Made by a program: the position numbers and the translations under genes. DNA of 41,299 nucleotides from a candidate division WS1 bacterium (lineage in GTDB: Bacteria; Armatimonadota; Zipacnadia; Zipacnadales; UBA5352). This document shows positions 24,585 through 33,108 of the stretch, piece after piece (positions within the stretch are counted from its first letter, which is position 1; every line of letters starts with the position of its first letter). Below the pieces are notes generated by a model that was given only the letters and a program-made list of their open reading frames with translations, had not been told where the DNA came from and did no database searches. The stretch covers positions 1 through 41,299 of the forward strand of contig JAAYJW010000502.1 of assembly GCA_012522765.1 (NCBI GenBank), given 5' to 3'.

Positions 24585-24727
24585 GGAGGAGCCGCACGAG
24601 GGCAGATTGCGAAGCGATCTGCACGAGGTCGTCCCTCTACGGTCGTTCGAGCCGCGATAGATTAAACCACCGATGATGGGCCGACCTCGCCGCGATACAC
24701 GGCTATCGCGGCTCGTGCGGCCCCTCC
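24585..24727. other. Self-complementary intergenic element, candidate structured RNA or repeat
   Basis: Outer arms 24585-24600 and 24712-24727 pair over 16 bases with one A-C mismatch on the + strand, which becomes a G-U pair in - strand RNA. Inside are a 9-bp hairpin with a GAA loop (24602-24610/24614-24622), a perfect 13-bp inverted repeat (24648-24660/24703-24715) and an 8-bp one (24624-24631/24682-24689) in crossing order. CCGCGAT at 24690-24696 competes for the same 3' arm (24705-24711). It begins 4 bases after the asparaginase stop. I cannot name it. Confidence 0.65.
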
Positions 24728-24731
24728 TGCG

Positions 24732-25757
24732 TCAGGCCATCATCGTCAACGCGAGGTCAATCGCCTCAACGTGCCCGACCGTGTCGTAGTGGCGGTTGGT
24801 GATGGGCACGCGCTCGAAGCGCTCCGCAAGCGCCTCGGGCACCTCGATGCCGAACCTGCGCATCAGGGCGATCGCCACCGGCGGAAGAGGCCGCCCCGAT
24901 CCGTCCGAGCATTTCACAGCTATCCCCACCTGTCGCGAGGTGGAAGCGAGGCAGAAGAGCCCCTCGGCGCCGCCCTTGGCGATGATGTCGCCCTCACCGG
25001 CCGCCAGCAACTCCGAGTTGAACGAGCCAGCGCTGCTGACCATCACCGGCTCGGCGGCAGTGGCGGCGGCGATGGTGCGTGCCGCCTGCGCGATCTCCGC
25101 GGGAAGGTCATCGGGGCAGGCCATGCGCGCGAAGGCACGCGCCATGGACGCCAGCGGCATCGCCACTGTCGGCGCTCCGCAGCCGTCCCTGCCGACGGCG
25201 AACTGCTCCTCCGGCACCTTAGACAGCAGCGACATGTTCGCGGCGATGAGGCGCTGCACCGGATGGCTGAAGTTGAGGTAGCCCTCGACCGGCACGCCCA
25301 GTCCACGCGCGGTGGCGAGCATGCCCGCATGCTTGCCCGAGCAGTTGTTGTGTAGCTGCGAGGGTTCTTCGCCCTCACAGATCAGCCGGTTGCGCTCCTC
25401 CGCGTCGCCGGGCACTTGTGTGCCGCAGTCGAGCGCGGACTCGTCGAGGCCAAGCTTGCTCAGGATACCGAGCACGGTGGCGACATGATCCGCGGAGCCG
25501 GAGTGTGACGCGCAGCAGACGGATAGTTCCTTCTGCGTCAGCGCAAACTGCTCGGCGGCGCCGGTGGTGACGACGCTGAGGGCCTGGATGGACTTCGACG
25601 CGGAGCGCCAGAACTGCACGGCCTGCGGATCGCCGGCGGATGCCAGCAGCCTGCCATCGGGGGCGCAGACCGCGATCCGCCCGTAGTGAACGCTCTCGAT
25701 CGCGCCGTCGCGGCTAACCGTGCCGACCGGGACATTCGTGCCGGGTGCAATGCTCAT
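24732..25757 (-). CDS. Zinc-type L-asparaginase (Rhizobium etli ReAV class)
   Basis: A 341-residue asparaginase of the class-3 family unlike the classical type I/II threonine enzymes. The SxxK pair is Ser52-Lys55 (RSASKS), a second catalytic Ser lies in CASHSG, and the zinc ligands known from ReAV correspond to Cys139 and Lys142 (NNCSGKHAG) and Cys193 (GRDGCGAP). It would release ammonia from asparagine. No signal peptide is present, so it is cytoplasmic. It follows the DUF1844 gene by 36 bases on the same strand. Confidence 0.9.
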   Translation of the reverse strand: MSIAPGTNVPVGTVSRDGAIESVHYGRIAVCAPDGRLLASAGDPQAVQFWRSASKSIQALSVVTTGAAEQFALTQKELSVCCASHSGSADHVATVLGILSKLGLDESALDCGTQVPGDAEERNRLICEGEEPSQLHNNCSGKHAGMLATARGLGVPVEGYLNFSHPVQRLIAANMSLLSKVPEEQFAVGRDGCGAPTVAMPLASMARAFARMACPDDLPAEIAQAARTIAAATAAEPVMVSSAGSFNSELLAAGEGDIIAKGGAEGLFCLASTSRQVGIAVKCSDGSGRPLPPVAIALMRRFGIEVPEALAERFERVPITNRHYDTVGHVEAIDLALTMMA

Positions 25758-25793
25758 GAACAGCTACCTCCGGACGTGACAGCAAGTGGCGGC

Positions 25794-26189
25794 CTACTCC
25801 GCGGGTGGCTCGCCGCGGCTCTTGCGCTTCATGAAGTTCACGCGCAGGTCGGTGAGCGCCCGGTCGAACTCGCGCTTCTCATCGGGCAGCGCCTCGCCGC
25901 CGAGTTGCTCGATCAGCATTGCCGTGGTGTCAATAGCGATCTTCGCGCAGCGCAGGTCCATCTTCGTCTCACCGGCACCCGGCCGGGGCTGCAGGCCGAG
26001 CGCGATCCACGCCTCCTGCACGAACAACCCGATGGCGGCGCGCAGCATGTCGAAGACGTCCATCTCCGGCGGAGGTGCGCCTGTCCCGGAAGGTTCCCCG
26101 GACTCCTCCGTGGCTTCGGGTTCCTGCGCCTCAGGCTCGTCTGCCTGTGATGCTTGATCCTCTTCCTCAATGCGATCGTCGTCTGCCAT
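25794..26189 (-). CDS. DUF1844-domain protein
   Basis: A 131-residue protein. The first 45 residues are very acidic (Glu, Asp, Gln, Pro); the C-terminal 80 match the DUF1844 pattern, with a helix around MDVFDMLRAAIGLFVQEAWIALG and a conserved DLRCAKIAIDTTAMLIEQLGG segment. The role is unknown. It starts 5 bases after rtcA ends, with a GAGAGGTGAG ribosome binding site inside the rtcA 3' end, so the two are co-expressed. Confidence 0.85.
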   Translation of the reverse strand: MADDDRIEEEDQASQADEPEAQEPEATEESGEPSGTGAPPPEMDVFDMLRAAIGLFVQEAWIALGLQPRPGAGETKMDLRCAKIAIDTTAMLIEQLGGEALPDEKREFDRALTDLRVNFMKRKSRGEPPAE

Positions 26190-26194
26190 CTGTC

Positions 26195-27250
26195 TCACCT
26201 CTCGCGTCCCGGACGTGCGGCGGCCGGCATTCCCAGTCCGGCGACCGTCACGACACCGGTGTCCTCGTTGATCTCGATCTGCACCTCAAGGAACTCTCTG
26301 ATGACCCACGCATTCGTGCGCAGGTGCTCTGTGACCTCTTCGGTGACGAAGGAAGTTGTGCCTCCGGCGAGTGCGGCGTAGAGCAGCAACTGATCGCCGA
26401 GGTGCCGATCCACCGACGCGCTGCCGCCAAGGAAACTCGCCGCCCTCTCACCGGCCTCGGCGCCGACCTCCTCGGCGCTCTTGCCGCGCATGCCGATGGC
26501 GCTGAAGCCTCCGCGCCCGCGTTCGAAGCTGGCGGCGATGGTGAGCATGGTGCCCGGTGACAGCGTGTGCGGATGCCACGTCTCCGCGCGCAGGCCGATC
26601 GATCCGAGTGCGGCACGCGCGCCCTCGACCTGCCGCTTGAGGATATGCCCCGGCAGCCGCGCCTCCGCGACGGAGTATGCCACCAGCGAGCGAAGCTGCC
26701 CCCGCTGCGACCACTCGAGCGGCGTGAGGGCGGCCGACAGAGGCGTCATGCGGGCTTCGATGCAGCCGCCGCCCTTCGGGTAGAAGCCGGGGACCATGCA
26801 GTCGAGACGCACCTCCGCGCCCATGGCAGCCAGCGCGGGAAGAAAGACCTGCGCGATGTACTCCTGCGGCGGGCTCCACGGGACGTTCGTGCCGCCGTGG
26901 ATCTGCACGGATGAGGGATCCGCTGCAAAGAGCAGCGCGGGGAGGATGGTCTGCAGGACGAGCGTCGTGGCGCCGGCGGTGCCGACATCAAGCCGGTGAC
27001 GGCCGCCACGCAGTTCACCCGGGATGAAGGTCAGTTCCTGCGAGCCGAGGCGGTCGCCGGTGACGGTGGCGCCGCAGATTCCGGCCGTGGCATGGACGCT
27101 GGCGAGGTGCTGCGGAGCTAGGCCCGGCTTCGAGCGCCCGGCGCGGATCTGCTCGATGCGGAGCTCGCGGCCAAGCAGCGCGGAGAGAGCGAGGCTGGTG
27201 CGAAGCACCTGCCCGCCGCCCTCACCGTAGGAGCCGTCAATCGTCAGCAT
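26195..27250 (-). CDS. rtcA: RtcA, RNA 3'-terminal phosphate cyclase
   Basis: A 351-residue enzyme that converts RNA 3'-phosphate to a 2',3'-cyclic phosphate using ATP. The N-terminal signature is IDGSYGEGGGQVLRTSLALS, the family motif GTAGATTLVLQ is present, and the adenylated histidine lies in DRHLGDQLL (His283). Length fits the family. No rtcB or rtcR is in the window. A near-consensus promoter lies 20 bases upstream. Confidence 0.95.
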   Translation of the reverse strand: MLTIDGSYGEGGGQVLRTSLALSALLGRELRIEQIRAGRSKPGLAPQHLASVHATAGICGATVTGDRLGSQELTFIPGELRGGRHRLDVGTAGATTLVLQTILPALLFAADPSSVQIHGGTNVPWSPPQEYIAQVFLPALAAMGAEVRLDCMVPGFYPKGGGCIEARMTPLSAALTPLEWSQRGQLRSLVAYSVAEARLPGHILKRQVEGARAALGSIGLRAETWHPHTLSPGTMLTIAASFERGRGGFSAIGMRGKSAEEVGAEAGERAASFLGGSASVDRHLGDQLLLYAALAGGTTSFVTEEVTEHLRTNAWVIREFLEVQIEINEDTGVVTVAGLGMPAAARPGRER

Positions 27251-27269
27251 CGTCTCTCACCGCCATCGG

Positions 27270-27298
27270 AGTATACCAACGCGCCGCAAAAGCGTCAA
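27270..27298 (-). promoter_or_regulatory. Promoter of the rtcA operon
   Basis: TTGACG (27293-27298) and TATACT (27270-27275) with a 17-base spacer on the - strand. Transcription would start near 27263, 13 bases before the rtcA ATG. It looks like a plain housekeeping promoter, with no sigma54 (-24/-12) sequence of the E. coli rtcBA type. Confidence 0.8.
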
Positions 27299-27379
27299 AG
27301 CTCAGTGACGGCGCTCGGCAACGACCTCATGCGGCGGCATGGAGGACGCCGGGGGGAGAACCGCGAAATACGCGCTGGA

Positions 27380-27862
27380 ATGACCACGTCAGAGAACCAT
27401 CGCTTTGCTGAATTGATCGAGGAGACGGCCTCGGTGGAGGAGACGCACGAGCTGGCGCGGCGGCTCGGGCGGATGCTCGCGCCGGGGGATTTCCTCGCAC
27501 TGATCGGGCCGCTGGGGGCGGGTAAGACCGCTCTTGTGCAGGGCCTCGCGGAGGTGCTCGGCGTGGAGGGCGCGGTGACGAGTCCCACCTTCGTCCTGAT
27601 GCGCCTGCACCGGGGCGAACCGGCTCTGTGTCACGTGGACGCCTATCGCCTCGCGAGCGCCGCCGAGATCCTCGACCTCGGGATCGAGGACTGGGCGGAG
27701 GAGAGTATTGTCGCGCTTGAGTGGGCGGACACGGTGCCCGATGCGCTCCCGGAGCAGCGGCTTGAGATACGTCTTGAATACACCGATGACGGTCGCCGGA
27801 TTCACTTTCGCGGGATGGGACCGCGTTACGCTGCGATCGTGGAGCAGATGAGGAAGCAATGA
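27380..27862 (+). CDS. tsaE: TsaE, t6A biosynthesis ATPase
   Basis: A 160-residue P-loop ATPase needed with TsaB and TsaD to make threonylcarbamoyladenosine at tRNA position 37. Walker A is GPLGAGKT (residues 43-50); the switch regions read TSPTFVL and HVDAYRL, and IVALEWAD is the Walker B-like segment. The start was placed at the ATG giving the usual N-terminal length; upstream ribosome binding is weak. Its stop overlaps tsaB (ATGA). Confidence 0.93.
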   Translation: MTTSENHRFAELIEETASVEETHELARRLGRMLAPGDFLALIGPLGAGKTALVQGLAEVLGVEGAVTSPTFVLMRLHRGEPALCHVDAYRLASAAEILDLGIEDWAEESIVALEWADTVPDALPEQRLEIRLEYTDDGRRIHFRGMGPRYAAIVEQMRKQ

Positions 27863-28575
27863 CGATCCTCGGCATCGAGACATCCGCGAAGATCGCCAGC
27901 ATCGCGCTACTGTGTGACGGCGCGGTGGTGGGCGAACGAATCTATGAGGCACGGATGACGCTCAACCAGCGGCTTGCGCCGGGGATAGCGGAGCTGCTGG
28001 ACGAGCATGCGGCCTCGGATGAGCTTGATGCGATTGCTGCGGGCGTCGGTCCCGGCTCCTTCACCGGGGTTCGGATGGGCGTTGCGGTGGCCAAGGCGAT
28101 GGCGCATGCGCTCGGGCTGCCGTTGGCCGGAGTGTCGGCGCCGGAGGCCATCGCGAGCGGGCTGAATGCAGAGCCCGGCTCGGCCGTGCTTGTGCTGCAG
28201 AAGGCGCGGGCCGACGAGGTGTATGCGACGGTGCTTGAGATCGCAGATGACGGGATCGCCGACGAGATCGCGCCGACGCAGGTGCTGTCGCTGTCGCAGG
28301 CCCTGCTGGACGCTGCGCAGATGCTCGATCGGGCCCCCGAACATGTCACTGGTGACGCCGCGGTCGCCTGCAGAGACGACATCCTGCGTGATCTGCCATC
28401 GGCGGAGATCGCCGGCGCAGATCATGCCATGCCGATTGCTCAGCAGGTGGCGCGGATAGCCGCCCTGCGACCGGACAGGTTGGACCGGGCGGCAGCTTTC
28501 ACGCTTGCGCCACGCTACGTCAGGCTTTCACAGGCCGAGCGCGAGTTCGGCGTTGACCTCGGGTTGAGAGGATGA
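27859..28575 (+). CDS. tsaB: TsaB, t6A biosynthesis scaffold subunit
   Basis: A 238-residue ASKHA-fold protein that dimerises with TsaD. N-terminal MTILGIETSAKIASIAL and the family motif GPGSFTGVRMGVAVAKAMA (about residues 56-74) are diagnostic. It lacks the HxxxH metal site of TsaD, as expected. It lies between tsaE (4-base overlap) and rimI (6-base gap). Confidence 0.94.
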   Translation: MTILGIETSAKIASIALLCDGAVVGERIYEARMTLNQRLAPGIAELLDEHAASDELDAIAAGVGPGSFTGVRMGVAVAKAMAHALGLPLAGVSAPEAIASGLNAEPGSAVLVLQKARADEVYATVLEIADDGIADEIAPTQVLSLSQALLDAAQMLDRAPEHVTGDAAVACRDDILRDLPSAEIAGADHAMPIAQQVARIAALRPDRLDRAAAFTLAPRYVRLSQAEREFGVDLGLRG

Positions 28576-28581
28576 TGCGGA

Positions 28582-29130
28582 GTGGCTGATACTCGGCAGG
28601 TAACGAGCACCGTCACCATCCGCAGAGCCGTGCGGGGCGACCTTGATGCGGTCGTGGCGATAGAGAACGTGAGCTTCCCGACGCCGTGGAGCCGCGCGCT
28701 GCTGGCGAGCGAACTGCACCAGCCCGGCAGCGTCTACCTGGTCGCCGACATCGCGGGCTCGGTGGCGGGCTTCGTCGGCCTCTGGCACGTCCTCGACGAG
28801 GGGCATATCTGCACGCTGGCGGTGTCGCCGGACTGGCGCGGGCACGGGATCGGTGAACTGCTGGTGCTGGCGGCACTGCGCGCGGCCATCGAGGTCGGTT
28901 CGGACGCCGTGCATCTTGAGTATCGCGTGGGCAACGGGCCTGCCGAAGCGCTCTACAGGAAGCTGGGCTTCGAGCGCGTGGGCATGCGGGCGGGCTACTA
29001 CTCCGACACGGGCGAAGATGCTGTGCTGGCGCGGCTGACGGGGCTTGGGAGTACCTCCGGACGCGAGCGCCTGAAGGCCGCATGGGAGCGGTGGCGGCAG
29101 GAGAGGGGCCTTCAGGTTGCGATTGACTGA
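28582..29130 (+). CDS. rimI: RimI, ribosomal protein S18-type N-acetyltransferase
   Basis: A 182-residue GNAT acetyltransferase. The acetyl-CoA loop reads SPDWRGHGIGELL and the C-terminal motif is ALYRKLGFERVGMRAGYY, both typical of RimI, which acetylates the N-terminal alanine of ribosomal protein S18. About 25 residues beyond the normal end (after LTGLGST) are Arg-rich. The start is GTG at 28582 with a weak ribosome binding site. It is in the common tsaB-rimI-tsaD order. Confidence 0.92.
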   Translation: MADTRQVTSTVTIRRAVRGDLDAVVAIENVSFPTPWSRALLASELHQPGSVYLVADIAGSVAGFVGLWHVLDEGHICTLAVSPDWRGHGIGELLVLAALRAAIEVGSDAVHLEYRVGNGPAEALYRKLGFERVGMRAGYYSDTGEDAVLARLTGLGSTSGRERLKAAWERWRQERGLQVAID

Positions 29131-30148
29131 CAACAGCCTCGTGCTGGGCATAGAGACATCGTGTGATGAGACCGCGGCGGCTGTCGTGCGCGGCGGGCAC
29201 GAGATCGTGAGCAACGTGGTCGCGTCACAGGTGGAGATACATGCCCACTTCGGCGGCGTGGTGCCCGAAGTCGCCTCGCGTCGTCATGCCGAGCAGATCA
29301 CGTTGGTGGTCGAGCAGGCGATGAGCGAGGCCGATGCGGATTGGGGCGACCTGTCGCTGATAGCGGTGACCCGCGGGCCGGGTCTGGTGGGCTCGCTGCT
29401 GGTCGGGGTGAGCGCGGCGAAGGGCTACTCGCTCGCCACCGGGCTGCCGCTGGTGGGCATCAATCACATTGCGGGGCACATCACCTCGTCTTTCCTGCTG
29501 AGCGCCGAAGGGCGTGAGCCCGCTCCACGTGAGTTCCCCTCCCTTGCGCTGGTCGCCTCGGGGGGGCACTCCGACCTCGCGCTGATCGCGGGGATGGGCC
29601 GCTACCGCCTCGTCGGCTTCACGCGGGATGATGCGGCCGGGGAGGCGCTGGATAAGGCCGCGCGTCTGCTGGGGCTTGGCTACCCCGGCGGTCCCGCGAT
29701 CGAGCGTGCCGCACGAGATGGGGACCCGAAGGCGGTTGATCTGCCGCGTCCGGATACGAAGGACGGCTTTGAGTTCAGCTTCGCGGGGCTCAAGACCGCG
29801 CTGGTGCGGGTGGTTGAGGATGGAGTCGAGCATCCCGTGACAGACCTCGCGGCATCGTTCCAGCAGGCGGTGGTGGATTGCCTGGTGCGGGAGACGCTCG
29901 AGGCCGCGCGGCATTTCAACGCGTGGCAGATCCTCGTCGCGGGTGGCGTCGCCGCGAACAGCGTCCTGCGCAATGACATGAGAGCCGCCGCCGAAGGGGC
30001 GGGGCTGTCCGCCTACTTCCCCCCGATGTCGCTTTGCACGGATAATGCCGCGATGGTTGCAGCCGCCGGTCACTTTCAGGCGGCACTTTCAGGCGCCGAC
30101 GACCTTTCGATGGAGGCCGATTCCGCGCTGCAACTGCCCGCTGACTGA
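29117..30148 (+). CDS. tsaD: TsaD, tRNA N6-adenosine threonylcarbamoyltransferase
   Basis: A 343-residue catalytic subunit that moves threonylcarbamoyl to A37 of tRNA. Motifs: LGIETSCDETAAAVV, the metal-binding HAEQ and NHIAGH segments, LALVASGGHSDL, and AGGVAANSVLR near the C-terminus. The start is TTG at 29117, 8 bases after GAGAGGGG and 14 bases inside rimI, so translation is coupled. Confidence 0.95.
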   Translation: MRLTDNSLVLGIETSCDETAAAVVRGGHEIVSNVVASQVEIHAHFGGVVPEVASRRHAEQITLVVEQAMSEADADWGDLSLIAVTRGPGLVGSLLVGVSAAKGYSLATGLPLVGINHIAGHITSSFLLSAEGREPAPREFPSLALVASGGHSDLALIAGMGRYRLVGFTRDDAAGEALDKAARLLGLGYPGGPAIERAARDGDPKAVDLPRPDTKDGFEFSFAGLKTALVRVVEDGVEHPVTDLAASFQQAVVDCLVRETLEAARHFNAWQILVAGGVAANSVLRNDMRAAAEGAGLSAYFPPMSLCTDNAAMVAAAGHFQAALSGADDLSMEADSALQLPAD

Positions 30149-30700
30149 GTGGACAAATGTTACGAATTCTGCCGCTCCCCCCGGCCTCAGCAGGGTCCGC
30201 CGCCCCGGAATTCCTTGATTCCCTTGCGGATTCGCGCCGGGGATGATTCCGGGCAAATGTGGAAAACCACGTGGATAAGCCCCATCGGGAAGGGGCGTAA
30301 TGTGGAAAAAGGCCCGGGAACATTCGTTCGCCACGGGTTCTCCTCAATCGCGAGCGGGGGCATTCACCGAGGCGGTTCGCACGGCATCGGCTCTTCTGAT
30401 TAGTTGAGTAAAGTGTGACAAATGGTGGCGTGTCATGAGGATGTTCGTGTTGCGCTCAGGTTATCTACTCGGCGCGGCCTGGTCACTGAATGACTTGACT
30501 CGGCGGGCCATCGCCATGTTGAATAGATGCCTGAGTCCGTGTGCCGCGAGCCGTTGCCGCCTGTTCCGCCACGGAGACCGCGGGTCTGCCAAACGGTGGT
30601 AGCGCCGCAAGCGTTACTCCTGCCCGCTCTACGGGAGAAACAAGCGGGCGGCGGATGCCGCGAAACCGGCTCTGACACCTATGCAAGCGGGGTTGACTGA
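30149..30700. other. Long intergenic region with DnaA-box-like sites and hairpins
   Basis: The 552 bases hold no credible gene. The left part has DnaA-box-like 9-mers and a GCCCC (30279-30283)/GGGGC (30292-30296) hairpin. The right part is GC-rich and foldable: AGACC/GGTCT (30575-30579/30583-30587) inside CCAC/GTGG (30569-30572/30596-30599), GCCCGCT/AGCGGGC (30622-30628/30643-30649) and GCGGC/GCCGC (30648-30652/30657-30661). CCCG at 30623 can pair instead with CGGG at 30632. No known riboswitch consensus was matched. Confidence 0.6.
30258..30309 (+). promoter_or_regulatory. Cluster of DnaA-box-like 9-mers
   Basis: TGTGGAAAA (30258-30266), CGTGGATAA (30270-30278) and TGTGGAAAA (30301-30309) each differ by one base from the DnaA box TGTGGATAA and face the same way; AGTGGACAA (30148-30156) differs by two. 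No AT-rich unwinding region and no dnaA, dnaN or parA gene is near, so this may be a minor DnaA-binding site rather than an origin. Confidence 0.45.
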
Positions 30701-32874
30701 GTGGCTGCGGAGACGTTCCAAGCGAATCTGGTTCTTGCGCTGAGCCTGCTTCTGACGGTGGGCTTTGGGCTTGCACGTCTGGTGAAGCTCCTTCATCTGC
30801 CGTCGGTGACGGGCTACATCATCGCGGGTATCGCCCTGGGGCCGACGGGGCTCAACCTCATCACGTCGGAGATACTGGACGAGCGCCTGCAGGTCTTCAC
30901 AAGCATGGCGTTGCTGCTGGTTGCATTCAGCATCGGCGAGCGCTTCGATCTTCAGCAGCTTCGTCCGGTGGCGAAGACGCTGGTGCGGGTCAGTGTATTC
31001 GAGATAGTGCTCGTCTTCGTGCTTGTTGCCGCCGGTGTGACGGCCGGGGCGTTCTGGCTGGTTGGCCTGTCGCCGGCGTACGCGATTGCGACGGGTCTAA
31101 TGCGCGGCGATTGCAGTAGAGACCGCCGCCGCCACGACGATTGCGGTGATCCGAGAGGCAGAGGCGAGCGGGCCCATCTCGCGCCTGATTCTCTCGGATC
31201 TGGTGGTCAATAACGCGATGGCGGTGACGCTCTTTGGCCTGATGGTGGCGGTGGCCCACGGCCTGCTGGGCACTGCCGAGCGTTCCCCCCTGGTGCAGGC
31301 AATGCAGCCTCTGATACTGACCATCGGGGCGCTGGGGGCTTGGGCTCGCAGTCGGCCTCGCCTGCGACTTCATAGTACACCGGCTGAACCGGCGGGCGGA
31401 TGTGCTTGTGGTGGCGCTCGCCGCGGTCTTCTTCTGCGGCGGTCTGGCGACATTCCTGGGCCTGTCGCCGCTGCTGGCCGGTGTCGCGGCAGGCTTCGCG
31501 ATCGTCAATCGCGACCGGCGGGATGTGCGGGCCTTTCGCGCGCTGAACGACTTCGAGCCTCCGCTCTACGGCATCTTCTTCGCTCTGGCAGGCGCGCAGT
31601 TGCACCTGCGCGAGCTGATCGCCGCCGGGGTGTTAGGGCTGATTTTCGTGGTACTGCGAGCGGCCGGCAAGTATTTCGGGGCGCGGCTGGGAGCGCTGTC
31701 GGCAGGGGTGGACCCGAAGCGAGCCTCGCTGCTGGGCCTCGGGCTGATGCCGCAGGCAGGGCTTGCGATAGGTCTGGCATACCTTGTGCGGCAGGACCCG
31801 GCGCTGGCGGAGATTCGCACGCTGATCATCAACCTCGTCCTCTCCAGCGTGGTCATCAATGAGCTTGCGGGGGCGCCGCTGACGCGGCTGATGCTGGTAT
31901 GGTCCGGCGAGAGCGGCGATGGCGCCCGCCGGGAGGATCAGGAGACCCCCGCGGAGGCGGAGGGTGGGAGCTTCGGGGGGATCGACGTGGTCTCGTGGAC
32001 CTGGCCGAAGCTCGAGCCGCCACCGCACACCGGAGGTTCGGTGATCGTCGGAGTAAGTCATCCCCGGACGGCTGCGGGTCTGACTCGTATAGGAGTGCTG
32101 CTGGCACGCAACTATGAGGCGCGGCCGATGGCGGTGCATGTGGCGACCGCGGATACACCGTCGAACTTCTGGGACAGCTCCGAGGACCTCGACGCGGTCA
32201 TGCTCTTTCGGCTTGCGGATGCGGAGGCCGAGAGTCTGGGCTATCCGCTTGATACTGAGGTGGAGTTTGCCAACGAGGAGGCGCACGGCCTGCTGCGGCT
32301 GGCGGAGGAGACGGATGCGCAGGCGATCGTGGTGGGGCATCCGCTCTCGCGGCGGGTCGCGAGGTTCGGCCGGATGGTGGACCATCTTGCGGCGGAGGCG
32401 CTGTGTCCGGTGGTGGTGGTGCGGTTTGTCGGCCCGCTACACACTGAGCGCATTCTCGTGCCTCTGAGCTGTGCGGAAGACTGCATGATCGTCCATCCGA
32501 TTGTTGCGGCGCTGGGCGGGGTAAAGGAACATGAGATTACGCTCCTGAGGCTGATGCCCGCCGAGTGCCGGTCGGAAGAGCTGCGTCTGGCTGAGACAGA
32601 GACCGAGCAGTGCATGAGCTGCGAGCAGATGCCCGGCACATACGTCTCAGAAGCAGTTCCTGCCGAGTCGAGAGTGCATGCGATTCTTGAGGCTGCGGAG
32701 AATCATGACATCATCGTGATGGCGTCAAGCGGCCATCGGGGGCTGAGGCGGGCGTTCTTCGGCTCGCTGGCGGAGGACGTGGCGCTGCAGACGCCGATCC
32801 CGATGATCATGGTCGCCGGAGGGCTTGAGTCGCGCACGATTGAAGAAGCCACTGCATCAATGCGGGACGTATAG
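30701..32874 (+). pseudogene. CPA2-type cation/proton antiporter fused to Usp domains, two frameshifts
   Basis: The three frames together encode about 723 residues. The first (30701 to about 31100) has the start of a Na+/H+ exchanger domain (VKLLHLPSVTGYIIAGIALGPTGL in part). The second (about 31107-31334) continues with AVETAAATTIAVIREAEASG, and the third (about 31339-32874) with LGLAVGLACDFIVHRLNRR, further membrane spans, then two Usp-like domains (IVGVSHPRTA; ILVPLSCAED and IIVMASSGHRG). Each join needs one base skipped: near 31102-31107 and in a five-G run at 31334-31338. The total of 2174 bases is two over a multiple of three. It starts at GTG. No TrkA domain follows, so Usp domains probably regulate it. 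Sequencing error or a real pseudogene are both possible. Confidence 0.85.
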
Positions 32875-32956
32875 GCTCCGCACGGCGGCGAAAATCAGCG
32901 ATCCGCGCTGCTCGCCGCGCATCGTCGGCGATGGCCGCATCGGTCGGACAATGGCC

Positions 32957-32985
32957 TTGCATGCGGCAGCGATTTGGCGTATTCT
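32957..32985 (+). promoter_or_regulatory. Possible promoter of the aminotransferase gene
   Basis: TTGCAT (32957-32962) and TATTCT (32980-32985) with a 17-base spacer. The match is weak (3/6 and 4/6). The rest of the 234-base gap (32875-33108) shows nothing else apart from the AAAGGAG ribosome binding site. Confidence 0.3.
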
Positions 32986-33108
32986 ACGCACACGCTACCG
33001 CGCCGCCAGCGCGCATGGGTCGCCATGCGCAGCGACGGCGCGATTGTGGCATATCCGCATAGCGGAAACAGATTCTTCCGAGAAAGCCACGGATAAAGGA
33101 GTCCTGTC

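Noticed and set aside
24640-24662. A tRNA T-arm suggested by GTTCGAGCC
   Set aside because: No acceptor stem, anticodon arm or CCA can be arranged around it; the bases belong to the larger inverted-repeat structure.
30149-30403. A small + strand frame directly after tsaD
   Set aside because: No ribosome binding site and a Pro/Arg/Gly-rich translation; the region contains regulatory-looking repeats instead.
30420-30700. c-di-AMP (ydaO), c-di-GMP (GEMM) or cobalamin riboswitch before the antiporter gene
   Set aside because: Only scattered short similarities (for example GGAGACC); the ordered conserved segments are missing.
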